Assembly (NCBI RefSeq): GCF_965214215.1
Contig: NZ_CBDCBD010000002.1
Location: 310,001-374,000 of the forward strand
DNA: 64,000 bases
DNA from: Poriferisodalis sp965214215
GTDB taxonomy: Bacteria; Actinomycetota; Acidimicrobiia; Acidimicrobiales; Poriferisodalaceae
Direction of reading: 5' to 3'
Shown: positions 16,701 through 25,907 of the stretch, piece by piece
Layout of the letters: the number at the start of each line of letters is the position of its first letter
How positions within the stretch are numbered: position 1 is the stretch's first letter
Translations under genes and position numbers: made by a program
Notes under the pieces: model-generated
What the model was told of the DNA's origin: nothing
Database searches by the model: none
The model's input: only the letters and a program-made list of their open reading frames with translations

Positions 16701-19148
16701 ATGAATCGGTCGTGCGCGTATCTGGCACTCATTGGGGCTAGACAACACGTCGTGATCGCCGACGCTCTGGCTGCCAAGCGCATTGCCATCACCGGTGCAA
16801 CCGGTTTTCTGGGCACGGCGCTCGTCGAGCGACTGCTGCGCTCGGTGCCCGACTGCGACTTGGTGCTGCTGGTGCGCCCGGGTCGTCGCAGGGATGTGCA
16901 CCGGCGCGTGCAACGCGAGATCCTGAGCAACGACGCGTTCGATCGGCTCCGCGCCGCGTGGGGCAGCGACTTCGACGACATCTGCAGCCGCCGCATCACC
17001 GTCGTGTCCGGCGACGTGAGCGTCGACGGGCTGGGCCTGTCGCCTGAAGACCTCGAGCTGTTCTGCAGCTGCGATGTGATCATCCACTCCGCCGCAACCG
17101 TCAGCTTCGACAGCCCGCTCGACGCATCGATCGAGATCAACCTGCTGGGCCCGAACCGATTGCTCGAAGCCTGCGGGCGCCAAGGCACCGCACCGCACGT
17201 GATTGCCGTGTCGACGTGCTATGTCGCCGGGAACCGGCGTGGCTCGGCGTCGGAAGTCTTCTTGGCAGACACACCATTCTCAATGGACGTGGACTGGCGG
17301 GCGGAAGTGTCGGCAGCCCGGCGCACTCGAGCCGACCTCGACGCCACCAGTCGCACGCCCGATCGCCTCCGCCGCTTCCATCGTGACGCCCGCGAGGAAC
17401 TCGGCCCGGCCGGCTTGCCCCTGCTCGCCGCCAAGACCGAGCAGTTGCGCCGGGAATGGGTGGACGCCGAGATGGTCACCGCGGGCCGCAGCCGCGCAAC
17501 CTCGCTGGGATGGCCAGACGTCTACACCTACTCGAAAGCGCTCGGCGAGCAGGCACTGGTGGAGCTGCAGGGCGATGTGCCCATCTCCATCGTGCGGCCG
17601 TCCATCATCGAATCTGCTTTCTCCGAGCCGTACCCGGGTTGGATCCGCGGCTTCCGGATGGCCGAACCGCTGTTCGTGTCGTTTGCGAAGGGTGAGCTCG
17701 ACACCTTCCCCGGCTATCCCGAAGGCATCATCGACGTCATCCCCGTCGACATGGTGGCTGCGGCGATCATCGCCGTCGCGGCACGAGGGCCGGCGCCCGA
17801 GCCCGAGATCTTCCAAGTGGCATCAGGCGCTGTGAACCCGCTGCGCTTCAAGGTGCTGACCACCACGACCATGCAGTGGTTCCAGGATCACCCCGTCTAT
17901 GACGCCAAGGGTCATCCCACCGCCAGCACCCAGTGGCGTTTCGCCGGCGCGAGCGGTCTGGAAGAACAGCTCGATCGGGCCATGTCGTTGTTCAACACCG
18001 CCGAGAAAGTCGTGCATCGCCTGCCCATGCGCGGCCGCAACGACTTCACCGTCCGGCTCGCGCAGCGGCGCTCCAGTCTGGAGCAGATCCGCGACTACGT
18101 GCTGCTGTACGGCGCCTATGGCAAGTGCGAAGCGCTGTATGAGATCGACCGCACCACCGAGCTGTGGGAATCGCTTCTCCCTGCCGACCGCGACAGGTTC
18201 GGCTTCGACCCCCGCGTCATCGACTGGCCCACCTACATCGCAGACATCCATCTGCCGAGCGTCATCGCACAGGCCCGAGTCAAGACCACGCCCCAGCCCC
18301 GCACAGGGCCGAGCCGCAACCAGCGGCTGCGGACCGCAGCGCTCGACCCCGCCCGCCATTTCGCAGCCTTCGACCTAGAGAACACCCTCATCGCAAGCAA
18401 CGTGGTGGAGACCTACTCCTGGCTCGCCACCCGCAGGCTCGAAACGCCCCAGCGAATGCGATTCGCTCTGCGCACCCTGGCCGAGACACCAGGGCTGTGG
18501 CGGCGCGACCGGCTCGACCGCACCGACTTCTTGCGCCACTTCTACCGACGCTACAAGGGGGCGCCGGTAGGCCAGCTCGATGCCGACGCAGCCGAGATGC
18601 TCAGCTACCTGATCCTGACCAAGGCGTTTCCCGCAGGGCTGCGGCGGGTGCGCGAACACCGGGCTGCAGGCCACCGCACTGTTCTCATCACCGGCGCGCT
18701 AGAGCTGGCAGTCCAGCCTCTGGCACCGCTGTTCGACCACATCATCGCGGCGCGCATCGACAGCCGCGACGGGCGCTATACCGGCGAGATGATCGATGTC
18801 CCGCCCACGGGTGAGGTGCGTGCCCAGATGATGGTGGAGTGGGCATCGGGCGAAGGGCTCGACCTGGCCCAGGGCGTGGCGTATGCCGATGCGGCCTCGG
18901 ACATGCCGATGCTGGAGGCCGTGGGCTATCCCGTGGCGGTCAATCCCGAGACACGGCTCGTGACCATTGCCGACAAGCGGGGATGGCTGTGCGAGAACTG
19001 GGAACGCTCTCCAGGCGGCCCACGTCCGCTGCTGCCCATTGCGCCGCCGTGGCGCGTGCGCGCCAATTCTGATCGGCTGGACCGGACTCACCGGTCTCGC
19101 CGAAGGGCTGCCGTCGGCGGCGGCGAGCGGGAGGAGTCCCGGTGGTGA
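16701..19148 (+). CDS. Fusion of a fatty-acyl-CoA-reductase-like NAD(P)-binding domain with a HAD-IB phosphatase-like domain
   Basis: 815 aa; GTG 16752 is an alternative start closer to the conserved part. Residues ~27-480 are an extended SDR/male-sterility domain: nucleotide loop ITGATGFLGTALVERLL, HSAATVSFD, and active-site YTYSK near residue 275. Residues ~550-790 are HAD-like: FDLENTLIASN at motif I, LITGALELA at motif II, and YADAASDMPML at motif IV. Motif I reads DLEN, so the second Asp is Glu. Reductases of this type convert acyl-CoA to aldehyde or alcohol. It overlaps the LarA-like gene by a few bases and PlsC follows, pointing to a lipid pathway. Confidence 0.8.
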   Translation: MNRSCAYLALIGARQHVVIADALAAKRIAITGATGFLGTALVERLLRSVPDCDLVLLVRPGRRRDVHRRVQREILSNDAFDRLRAAWGSDFDDICSRRITVVSGDVSVDGLGLSPEDLELFCSCDVIIHSAATVSFDSPLDASIEINLLGPNRLLEACGRQGTAPHVIAVSTCYVAGNRRGSASEVFLADTPFSMDVDWRAEVSAARRTRADLDATSRTPDRLRRFHRDAREELGPAGLPLLAAKTEQLRREWVDAEMVTAGRSRATSLGWPDVYTYSKALGEQALVELQGDVPISIVRPSIIESAFSEPYPGWIRGFRMAEPLFVSFAKGELDTFPGYPEGIIDVIPVDMVAAAIIAVAARGPAPEPEIFQVASGAVNPLRFKVLTTTTMQWFQDHPVYDAKGHPTASTQWRFAGASGLEEQLDRAMSLFNTAEKVVHRLPMRGRNDFTVRLAQRRSSLEQIRDYVLLYGAYGKCEALYEIDRTTELWESLLPADRDRFGFDPRVIDWPTYIADIHLPSVIAQARVKTTPQPRTGPSRNQRLRTAALDPARHFAAFDLENTLIASNVVETYSWLATRRLETPQRMRFALRTLAETPGLWRRDRLDRTDFLRHFYRRYKGAPVGQLDADAAEMLSYLILTKAFPAGLRRVREHRAAGHRTVLITGALELAVQPLAPLFDHIIAARIDSRDGRYTGEMIDVPPTGEVRAQMMVEWASGEGLDLAQGVAYADAASDMPMLEAVGYPVAVNPETRLVTIADKRGWLCENWERSPGGPRPLLPIAPPWRVRANSDRLDRTHRSRRRAAVGGGEREESRW

Positions 19149-20734
19149 CTGCCCGCAAGGGTCTCGTCCTTGACGTGGACCGCACGACCCCGCCGATCCT
19201 GTTCCACCACGGCGAAGGACTCCGATTGGAGAAGCTGCCGACGGGCAGCAGGGTCGTGTATCCCAACGAACCCCTCGAACCCCTCCGCGACCCCGAGCGC
19301 GCCATCGCCGACGCTCTGGCGAATCCGCTGGGCGATCGCGAACCGCTGGCCGCCTACATGCAGCCGGGCATGAAGCTGACCATCGCCTTCGACGACATCT
19401 CGCTGCCGCTTCCCCCCATGGCCGCCCCCGACATCCGCGGCCGGATCATCGAGCAGGTTCTGGACCTGGCGGCCTCAGCCGGCGTCGACGACGTCGAGCT
19501 CATTGCCGCGCTCGCATTGCATCGCCGCATGACCGAGGCCGAGCTGCGCCACGCCGTCGGCGACCGCGTGTACGACGCGTTCGCCCCCCACGGCCAGCTC
19601 TACAACTTCGACGCCGAGGACCCCGACGCGCTCACCCACCTGGGAACCACCGAAGCCGGCGAGGAGGTGGTGATCTCCAAGCGGGCCGTCGAATCGGACC
19701 TGCTGGTGTATGTGAACATCAACTTGGTGTCGATGGACGGCGGCCACAAGAGCGTCGCCACCGGGCTGTCGCCCTACACAGCGCTTCGCCACCACCACAA
19801 CGTGCACACGATGCGCCACTCGACCTCGTTCATGGACCCTGAGCACTCCGAGTTGCACACCCGCAACTGGCGCCAAGGACGCCTGCTGGCAGAGGCCGGC
19901 GTGAAGGTGTTCCAGATCGAGACGACGCTCAACAACGACACCTTTCCCTCCCAGTACGGATTTCTGCAGCGCCGCGAGTGGGAGATGACCGCGCGGGATC
20001 GCATGATGCTGATGGGCACAAAGACTGCACTGGACCTGATGTCTCGCAGGCAGGCCCGACGCATCTTCCACGGCATCCGGGCGCCCTACGGGCTGACCTC
20101 GGTGCAAGCCGGCGAGGTCGAGGCTGTGCACCGACAGACGCTCGAGAACGTGTACCGCCAGCACCTAGTGCGGGTGGAGGGCCAGACCGACGTTCTCACC
20201 ATGGGGCTGCCCTACCTGTGCCCCTACAACGTCAACTCGATCATGAACCCGATCCTGGTGGCCTGTCTGGGGCTCGGGTATTTCTTCAACCTGTACCGGG
20301 GCCGCCCGTTGGTACGCCAAGGGGGTGTGGTGATCATGACGCACCCCACGCCGTGGGAGTTCCACCCGGTGCACCATCCCAGCTACATCGATTTCTTCGA
20401 AGAGGTGCTCGCCGACACCACCGATCCCGAAGTCATCGAGCATCGCTACGAGAAGCGCTACGCCGAAGACGAGTGGTACCGGCACCTGTACCGGACGTCA
20501 TACGCCTACCACGGCGTTCATCCGTTCTACATGTGGTACTGGTGCGCGCACGCGCTGGAGCACCTCGGCGGGGTCATCATCGTCGGCGGCGACAAGGCCG
20601 CTGTGGGGCGCCTGGGCTTCCGCTCAGCTTCGACGCTGAACGATGCGCTCGAGATGGCCACTGACGTCGTCGGGCGCGACCCCTCGATCACCCATGTTCA
20701 CAATCCGCCCATGCTGATGGCCGATGTCGTCTGA
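19145..20734 (+). CDS. LarA-like (DUF2088) protein, divergent lactate-racemase domain
   Basis: 529 aa from GTG 19145, with GAGGAG at 19131-19136; GTG 19142 is also possible. The N-terminal half resembles the LarA domain: AFDDISLPLPPMAAPDIRGR, then ALALHRRMTEAELRHAVGD, LGTTEAGEEVVISKRAVESD and DGGHKSVATG (LarA has GFSGGxK with a cofactor-binding Lys), followed by RHHHN. LarA racemases carry a nickel-pincer cofactor made by LarB/C/E; none are nearby. The C-terminal half is less familiar. It overlaps both neighbours, so it is co-translated with a reductase/HAD fusion and an acyltransferase. It may epimerise or isomerise a lipid precursor; substrate unknown. Confidence 0.7.
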   Translation: MTARKGLVLDVDRTTPPILFHHGEGLRLEKLPTGSRVVYPNEPLEPLRDPERAIADALANPLGDREPLAAYMQPGMKLTIAFDDISLPLPPMAAPDIRGRIIEQVLDLAASAGVDDVELIAALALHRRMTEAELRHAVGDRVYDAFAPHGQLYNFDAEDPDALTHLGTTEAGEEVVISKRAVESDLLVYVNINLVSMDGGHKSVATGLSPYTALRHHHNVHTMRHSTSFMDPEHSELHTRNWRQGRLLAEAGVKVFQIETTLNNDTFPSQYGFLQRREWEMTARDRMMLMGTKTALDLMSRRQARRIFHGIRAPYGLTSVQAGEVEAVHRQTLENVYRQHLVRVEGQTDVLTMGLPYLCPYNVNSIMNPILVACLGLGYFFNLYRGRPLVRQGGVVIMTHPTPWEFHPVHHPSYIDFFEEVLADTTDPEVIEHRYEKRYAEDEWYRHLYRTSYAYHGVHPFYMWYWCAHALEHLGGVIIVGGDKAAVGRLGFRSASTLNDALEMATDVVGRDPSITHVHNPPMLMADVV

Positions 20735-21704
20735 GAAGCCGGGTATCACGCACCTCGGGGCCAAGCGCTCGGGGCGCAAGAAGGCCTCGGTGACGCGCAT
20801 CATGCGCACCACGGAATTTCCGCTGCGGGCCGCGCCGACGCCCCGCGGGCAGACCCCCCTGCCCACGAACGTGGGGGCCAATTACGACACCGACTGGGCT
20901 CGGCGTTTTCCTGCGCGGGTCGCCCGCCGTGCCGCGCGCGACACGGTGGTTCAAACGATGGTGCGGTACTACGCCCAGCCGACCATCAAGGGAGTCGACC
21001 GGCTCAGCGAGCTGGAGGGGCCAGCCGTGTTCGCCGCCAACCACCAGAGCCACGCTGACACCGCGGTCATCGCCACCTCGATGCCCGAGCCGTGGCGCAA
21101 TCGGCTCATCGTCGGCGCCGCCTCCGACTATTTCTTCGGGAACCGCGTCACGTCGGCGATCTCTGCACTCTTCGTCGGCGCCATCCCCATCGAGCGAACC
21201 GCACTGAACCGACGCACAATCGACAAGGCCGTCGCCTTGCTGCGCAGCGGCTGGAGCCTGGTGATCTATCCCGAGGGAGGCCGCTCGCGCGACGGCTGGG
21301 GGCAGCAGTTCCGTCCCGGCGCGGCGTTCCTGGCCAAGCAGGCCGGTGTACCCGTGGTGCCCGTGCACATCCGGGGCACGTTCGACATCCTGCGCAAGGG
21401 CCGCGCGTGGCCAAGGCGTTCCCGGTCGGTGATCAATTTCGGCCGCCCGCTGAGCTTCGACGAGGGCGAGAACAACCGCCGCTTCACCAAACGGCTGCAG
21501 GCCGCAGTCGAGGGACTCGCCGACGAGACCGCCACCGGAAACTGGTTCGCGGCCCGCCGACGCCTGCACAGTGCCGACAGCCCCGGCCTCGAGGGCCCCA
21601 CGGCATCGGCGTGGCGCCGCCGCTGGGCGCTCACCGAGCCAGCGCCGCCCGATGGGGCGTCTGCCGAATCGACAACCTCGAAGCGCCGCTGGCCCTACGT
21701 CTGA
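20724..21704 (+). CDS. PlsC-type 1-acylglycerol-3-phosphate acyltransferase-like protein
   Basis: 326 aa, overlapping the previous gene by 11 bp. Acyltransferase motif I NHQSHADT is near residues 106-113 (catalytic His and Asp), motif III is VIYPEGGRSRDG, and VPVVPVHIRG follows. There is no obvious transmembrane helix, and a basic N terminus (KRSGRKKASVTRIMR). The family transfers acyl chains from CoA or ACP to glycerolipid hydroxyls. Its coupling to the acyl-CoA-reductase-like and LarA-like genes suggests one pathway making a modified lipid, perhaps an ether or wax-type product. Confidence 0.88.
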   Translation: MSSEKPGITHLGAKRSGRKKASVTRIMRTTEFPLRAAPTPRGQTPLPTNVGANYDTDWARRFPARVARRAARDTVVQTMVRYYAQPTIKGVDRLSELEGPAVFAANHQSHADTAVIATSMPEPWRNRLIVGAASDYFFGNRVTSAISALFVGAIPIERTALNRRTIDKAVALLRSGWSLVIYPEGGRSRDGWGQQFRPGAAFLAKQAGVPVVPVHIRGTFDILRKGRAWPRRSRSVINFGRPLSFDEGENNRRFTKRLQAAVEGLADETATGNWFAARRRLHSADSPGLEGPTASAWRRRWALTEPAPPDGASAESTTSKRRWPYV

Positions 21705-21726
21705 GCACTCACGTCAACAGGCACAG

Positions 21727-21822
21727 ATGTCTGAGCTCGGGAGCCGGCAGGGGACTCTGCGACGTTGCGACCTGCTGGATCGCTGGTCGCTGAGGGTGCT
21801 GCCGCCTTCGTAGCGGGCGCAT
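21727..21822 (+). repeat. Palindromic intergenic repeat, copy A
   Basis: Forward copy with the shared core GACTCTGCGACGTTGCGACC followed by TGCTGGATCGCTGG (21753-21786). The outer arms (GCCGGCAGGGG and GCTGCCGCC) can pair. Between the PlsC-like gene and the ABC exporter. Confidence 0.8.
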
Positions 21823-21845
21823 GTATCCACGCGGCTCGCGGCTCG

Positions 21846-21851
21846 TATCGT
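21846..21851 (+). promoter_or_regulatory. -10-like box TATCGT before the ABC exporter
   Basis: Ends 7 nt before GTG 21859, the same geometry as the leuA leader and several other genes here. Confidence 0.45.
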
Positions 21852-21858
21852 GCGCTGC

Positions 21859-23811
21859 GTGGTGACCATGGCTTCTGCGCACGGCGCGATGGGGCACGAC
21901 CCGGCTGGCATCAAGGGTCGTCACATCGAGCGCGGCACGGTTCGCCGCGCGGCGTCGTTGGCACGCCCGTACCAGGGGATGCTCACGGGATTCCTCGTGG
22001 TGCAGTTGCTGGGCGCGCTTGCATTCTTGGTGCCGCCGATCCTGTTCGGGCGAATCATCGACGACGCCATCCCGGCGGGAGACCGGTGGCAGCTCAACGT
22101 GTTGGCCGGGATCATCGTGGCAGCCGCGTTCTGCGAGGCCGGCCTGTCGTTCATCGAGCGCTGGTGGTCGGCGCGCATCGGCGAGGGTCTCATATTCGAC
22201 CTGCGCGTGAGCCTGTACGACCACGTCCAGCGCATGCCCGTCGCGTTCTTCACCCATGTGCAGACGGGCTCGCTCATCAGCCGCATGAACAACGACGTCA
22301 TTGGCGCGCAGCGGGCCTTCACGGGCACGCTCAGCTCGGTCGTGTCCAACACGATCATCCTGACCACCACGCTCATCGCGATGCTGGCGCTGGAGTGGCG
22401 GCTCACGCTGCTGGCGCTGGCGCTGCTCCCCGTGTTCATCGCTCCGACGAAGCGCGTCGGCCGCAAGCTGCAGGCGCTGACCCGCCAGAGCATGGAGCAC
22501 AACGCCGAGATGAACACGGTGATGACCGAGCGCCTGAACGTGGCCGGTGCGCTGCTGGTCAAGCTGTTCGGACGCCATGACGTCGAACGGGCTGGTTTCA
22601 GCCGCACTGCACGCACCGTACGCGATATCGGGGTGCGCAGCGCGCTCTACGGGCGGGCGTTCTTCATCGGCCTCAGCCTGGTGGGCGCCGTGGGAGCAGC
22701 ACTGCTCTACTGGGTGGGCGCGCATCTGGTGATCTCGAGATCGCTGACCATCGGCACGCTCGTCGCGCTGGGCCTGATGGTGGTTCGCATCTACACGCCG
22801 CTGACCAGCCTGACGAACGCCCGGGTCGACGTGATGACGGCATTGGTCTCCTTCGAGCGAGTCTTTGCCGTGCTGGACCTGCCGAATCCGATTGCGGACC
22901 GTCCCGACGCCGTCGAGCTCGACACTCTCGTCGGGAAGATCGAGCTGCGGAACGTGACGTTCGCCTACCCGCCGGCCGACGGCAATGTGCTTGCTGAGCT
23001 CGGCGGCGTGCCAGCGACGCCCCCGCAGCACGACGGCGTGCCAGCGACGCCCGAGGGGGCCGAGGGCGTCGAGGGCGCGCGAGGGGCGCCGTCGAGCGAG
23101 GCGCTGACGGGACCAGCCCTCGAAGCGGTGTCGGCCGTCATCGAGCCGGGCCAGACCGTTGCGCTCGTCGGGCCGTCGGGCGCGGGCAAGACAACGCTCG
23201 CTGCGCTCGTTGCAAGGCTGTACGACGTCGACAGCGGCTCAGTGCTCATCGACGGGCACGACGTGCGCGACGTCACCTCGGAGTCGCTGCGTTCCCACAT
23301 CGGCGTCGTCTCCCAGGATCCGCACCTGTTCCACGACAGCATTGCCAAGAACCTGCGCTATGCCCGACCTGAGGCCACCGATCAAGAACTCGACGAGGCG
23401 TGCCGGGCCGCCCACATCGACGAGCTCATCGCCAGCCTGCCCGACAGCTGGGACACCGTCGTGGGCGAGCGCGGCTACCGGCTCTCAGGTGGCGAGAAGC
23501 AGCGGCTGGCCATCGCCCGAGTGCTGCTGAAGCGCCCTGCCATCGTGGTGCTCGACGAGGCCACCAGTCACCTCGACAGCGAGAACGAGTCGTTGGTGCA
23601 AAGCGCACTCGCGACTGCGCTTGCCGGACGGACCGCGGTGGTGATTGCGCACCGCCTCTCGACCATTACCGACGCCGATCAGATCTTGGTGCTCGACCGG
23701 GGACGCCTCGTCGAAACGGGCCGTCACGGCGACCTCCTCGCCGCGGAGGGCCTCTATGCCGATCTGTACCGCACCCTCGTGCGTACCGATGAGCGCAGCG
23801 GTGTTGCCTGA
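21859..23811 (+). CDS. ABC exporter, fused permease and ATPase (MsbA/LmrA type)
   Basis: 650 aa from GTG 21859, chosen because TATCGT ends 7 nt upstream; GTG 21850 and ATG 21868 are alternatives. The N-terminal half has six predicted helices of a type-1 exporter. The nucleotide-binding half has Walker A GPSGAGKTT, Q-loop VVSQDPHLF, signature RLSGGEKQRL, Walker B IVVLDEATSHLD and the H-loop IAHRLST. An unusual ~40-residue insertion (GGVPATP ... DGVPATPEG, Gly/Ala-rich) lies between the first NBD strand and Walker A and arises partly from a 19-bp direct repeat (23004-23022, 23034-23052). It probably exports a lipid or drug as a homodimer. Confidence 0.93.
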   Translation: MVTMASAHGAMGHDPAGIKGRHIERGTVRRAASLARPYQGMLTGFLVVQLLGALAFLVPPILFGRIIDDAIPAGDRWQLNVLAGIIVAAAFCEAGLSFIERWWSARIGEGLIFDLRVSLYDHVQRMPVAFFTHVQTGSLISRMNNDVIGAQRAFTGTLSSVVSNTIILTTTLIAMLALEWRLTLLALALLPVFIAPTKRVGRKLQALTRQSMEHNAEMNTVMTERLNVAGALLVKLFGRHDVERAGFSRTARTVRDIGVRSALYGRAFFIGLSLVGAVGAALLYWVGAHLVISRSLTIGTLVALGLMVVRIYTPLTSLTNARVDVMTALVSFERVFAVLDLPNPIADRPDAVELDTLVGKIELRNVTFAYPPADGNVLAELGGVPATPPQHDGVPATPEGAEGVEGARGAPSSEALTGPALEAVSAVIEPGQTVALVGPSGAGKTTLAALVARLYDVDSGSVLIDGHDVRDVTSESLRSHIGVVSQDPHLFHDSIAKNLRYARPEATDQELDEACRAAHIDELIASLPDSWDTVVGERGYRLSGGEKQRLAIARVLLKRPAIVVLDEATSHLDSENESLVQSALATALAGRTAVVIAHRLSTITDADQILVLDRGRLVETGRHGDLLAAEGLYADLYRTLVRTDERSGVA

Positions 23812-24688
23812 GGTTCGTTCCCGTCGCTGGCGACGGTGCTGCTGGGCTGTCGCAGCATTGACGTTCGGGCTGACTGCCTTGGTGGGACCGCGCGCGCTCG
23901 GTGCCGCGGTCATCGAACCCCAGGTTCGGATCGATGAGCCGATCATCGGGCCATGGACGCCCGCGACAACCCGGGACGAGCCCGCATCGCGCTGGCGAGA
24001 GCCCGCTCCTGCAGACATCGACTCGCTGCACTTCCCGCACTTCACGGGACCGGAGTTCAACCGGCTGTTCAGCACCGCAGCGCTGCCGAACCTGTCGTCG
24101 ATCTCGAATGCGCCGACGATCATCGACTCAGCCGGGTTGGACGATCGGATTCGCGCCGAGGCCGTCAAACGCGGTTACCGGCGCCGACCGCTGCCGGCCG
24201 ACAACGCGCAACTGCGTCTCATCGACGAAGGCCTCGCCTTGCAGCGCCCTGCCGCCTCGGCATGGCTGGCCCTGCGAGCAGACGCCGCTGAGCACGGTTT
24301 CGCCCTGGTGCTGAGGTCCGCGTACCGGGGGCACCAGCACCAGCGACGATTGTTCTTGCGTCCGCTCCAGGCGCCCTATGAGTTCGGTGACCTTGCAGAA
24401 CGCCTGAAGCTGTCAGCGCCGCCGGGCTACTCCAAGCACCACACGGGATACGCAATCGACATCGGTCAGGCCGGGTATAGCGACTTCGGGCAGACGCCCG
24501 CCTATGAGTGGCTGTCGGCCGACAACTTCGCCAACGCCAAGAAGCACGGCTGGATCCCCAGCTACCCGCCCGACGGCGGTCGGCAAGGCCCGGTGCCGGA
24601 GCCGTGGGAGTTCACCTACGTCGGCGTCGAGGCGATCTTGTGCTTCCACCAGCCGCCTGACAGCGACGACCCGCTCTGCAACGGCTGA
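23789..24688 (+). CDS. VanY-like D-Ala-D-Ala carboxypeptidase-family protein, exported
   Basis: 299 aa from ATG 23789, overlapping the ABC gene by 23 bp. A basic start and hydrophobic stretch (WAVAALTFGLTALVG) suggest export. The peptidase part has LRSAYRGHQHQRRLF, then YSKHHTGYAIDIG (zinc His and Asp, near residue 214) and EPWEFTYVG near residue 269. In VanY/LAS enzymes the last motif is normally ExWH, whose His is the third zinc ligand; here that position is Glu. The fold is thus clear, but activity as a zinc carboxypeptidase is uncertain. Likely substrate: the stem peptide of peptidoglycan. Confidence 0.8.
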   Translation: MSAAVLPEVRSRRWRRCCWAVAALTFGLTALVGPRALGAAVIEPQVRIDEPIIGPWTPATTRDEPASRWREPAPADIDSLHFPHFTGPEFNRLFSTAALPNLSSISNAPTIIDSAGLDDRIRAEAVKRGYRRRPLPADNAQLRLIDEGLALQRPAASAWLALRADAAEHGFALVLRSAYRGHQHQRRLFLRPLQAPYEFGDLAERLKLSAPPGYSKHHTGYAIDIGQAGYSDFGQTPAYEWLSADNFANAKKHGWIPSYPPDGGRQGPVPEPWEFTYVGVEAILCFHQPPDSDDPLCNG

Positions 24689-24779
24689 CAGCCGGGGTGG
24701 AATCGCGAGTCCAGGAGTGATTCAGGGCGTGACGTCTCGACAACGTGCGCACCCTCAGGAGCGACGAGACGCTGGCAGG

Positions 24780-24785
24780 TAGCGT
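24780..24785 (+). promoter_or_regulatory. -10-like box TAGCGT before the methyltransferase
   Basis: Ends 7 nt before ATG 24793; suggests a leaderless transcript. Confidence 0.45.
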
Positions 24786-24792
24786 CTTGGGG

Positions 24793-25878
24793 ATGGCTGA
24801 GACTGCAACCGAGCGGCGCGAGATCGATCCCGAACTCCTGAAGAAGCTCGCATTCCAAGTGTGGACGTACAAGAAGGGCGAGATGGTGTCGGCGATGCTG
24901 CACATCGGCGACCAGCTCGGACTGTTCGCAGCCCTCTCCCAAACCCAGCCTGCGACAAGCCATGACCTCGCACAGGCCACCGGCCTGGCCGAGCGGCTCG
25001 TGCGAGAGTGGCTGTACGGCGTTGCCGCTGCTCGCCTCGTCGATCATGACGACGGTGCATTCTCGTTGTCACCCGAAGCCGAGGCGCTGCTCGTCGATGA
25101 AGAGGGCTCCCTGCACTTCGCCATGGGCGCCTTTCGCGGCGGGCTCGGCGACGACGTCTTGGAGCTGATCCTCGACTCGTTCCGCACCGGCATCGGCATG
25201 ACCTACGAGCAGCAGGGCCCTCGGGCGGCCGCCGGCTTGGCTCGCACCACCGGGCCGTTCAGCCGTCAGAACCTCACCTCGGTCATCCTGGGCGGCCTCG
25301 ACGGCGTGGCAGCCAAGCTGGAACGCGGCGCCAAAGTGCTCGACGTGGGCTGCGGAGCGGGCGTGTCAGCGTGTTTGATCGCACAGAAGTGGCCAAATTC
25401 CGAGGTCGTCGGCTTCGACCCGTCGGCCATCGCCATTCAACAGGCAGAGGAACGTGCCACCGACGAAGGCTTGGAAAACACGACCTTCGTCGAAGCTGGT
25501 GCTGCGGATGTTCCCGCCACCGGCGACTTCGACCTCGCACTCACGTTCGACTGCCTGCACGACATGCCCCGGCCCGATGTCGCGCTCGAGGCAATCCGGG
25601 GGGCGCTGGCACCCGACGGCACGCTGCTCATCAAAGACATCCGCTCAAAGGGCGACTTCGACCAGGACCAGCGCAACCCGATGCTGGCCATGTTCTATGG
25701 CTTCTCGATCACGAGCTGCCTGCAGTCGGCGCTGAGCGAACCCGACGGCATGGGGCTTGGCACCCTCGGTCTCTATCCAGACAAGGCCCGCGAGATGACC
25801 GCAGCCGCAGGATTCACGCGCTTCACCGAGCACGACTTCAGCGACGCCGCAAACCTGTACTACGAAGTCCGTCCCTGA
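24793..25878 (+). CDS. Class I SAM-dependent methyltransferase
   Basis: 361 aa from ATG 24793; GTG 24745 is possible. The N-terminal ~100 residues look like a winged-helix dimerisation domain (SHDLAQATGLAERLVREWLYG). The Rossmann methyltransferase core has VLDVGCGAGVSACLIAQKWP near residue 183, an acidic second strand (VVGFDPSAIAIQQAEER), and DLALTFDCLHDMPRPD. The layout resembles O-methyltransferases of the UbiE/demethylmacrocin class, but the substrate is unknown. It is followed 29 bp later by aconitase. Confidence 0.85.
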   Translation: MAETATERREIDPELLKKLAFQVWTYKKGEMVSAMLHIGDQLGLFAALSQTQPATSHDLAQATGLAERLVREWLYGVAAARLVDHDDGAFSLSPEAEALLVDEEGSLHFAMGAFRGGLGDDVLELILDSFRTGIGMTYEQQGPRAAAGLARTTGPFSRQNLTSVILGGLDGVAAKLERGAKVLDVGCGAGVSACLIAQKWPNSEVVGFDPSAIAIQQAEERATDEGLENTTFVEAGAADVPATGDFDLALTFDCLHDMPRPDVALEAIRGALAPDGTLLIKDIRSKGDFDQDQRNPMLAMFYGFSITSCLQSALSEPDGMGLGTLGLYPDKAREMTAAAGFTRFTEHDFSDAANLYYEVRP

Positions 25879-25907
25879 GATTCGCCAGACCGCAGAGGGG
25901 GTCGTCC

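Noticed and set aside
25371..25907. Long 5' extension of the aconitase frame
   Set aside because: It overlaps the methyltransferase gene in another frame and is Arg-rich; the ATG at 25908 has a ribosome-binding site.
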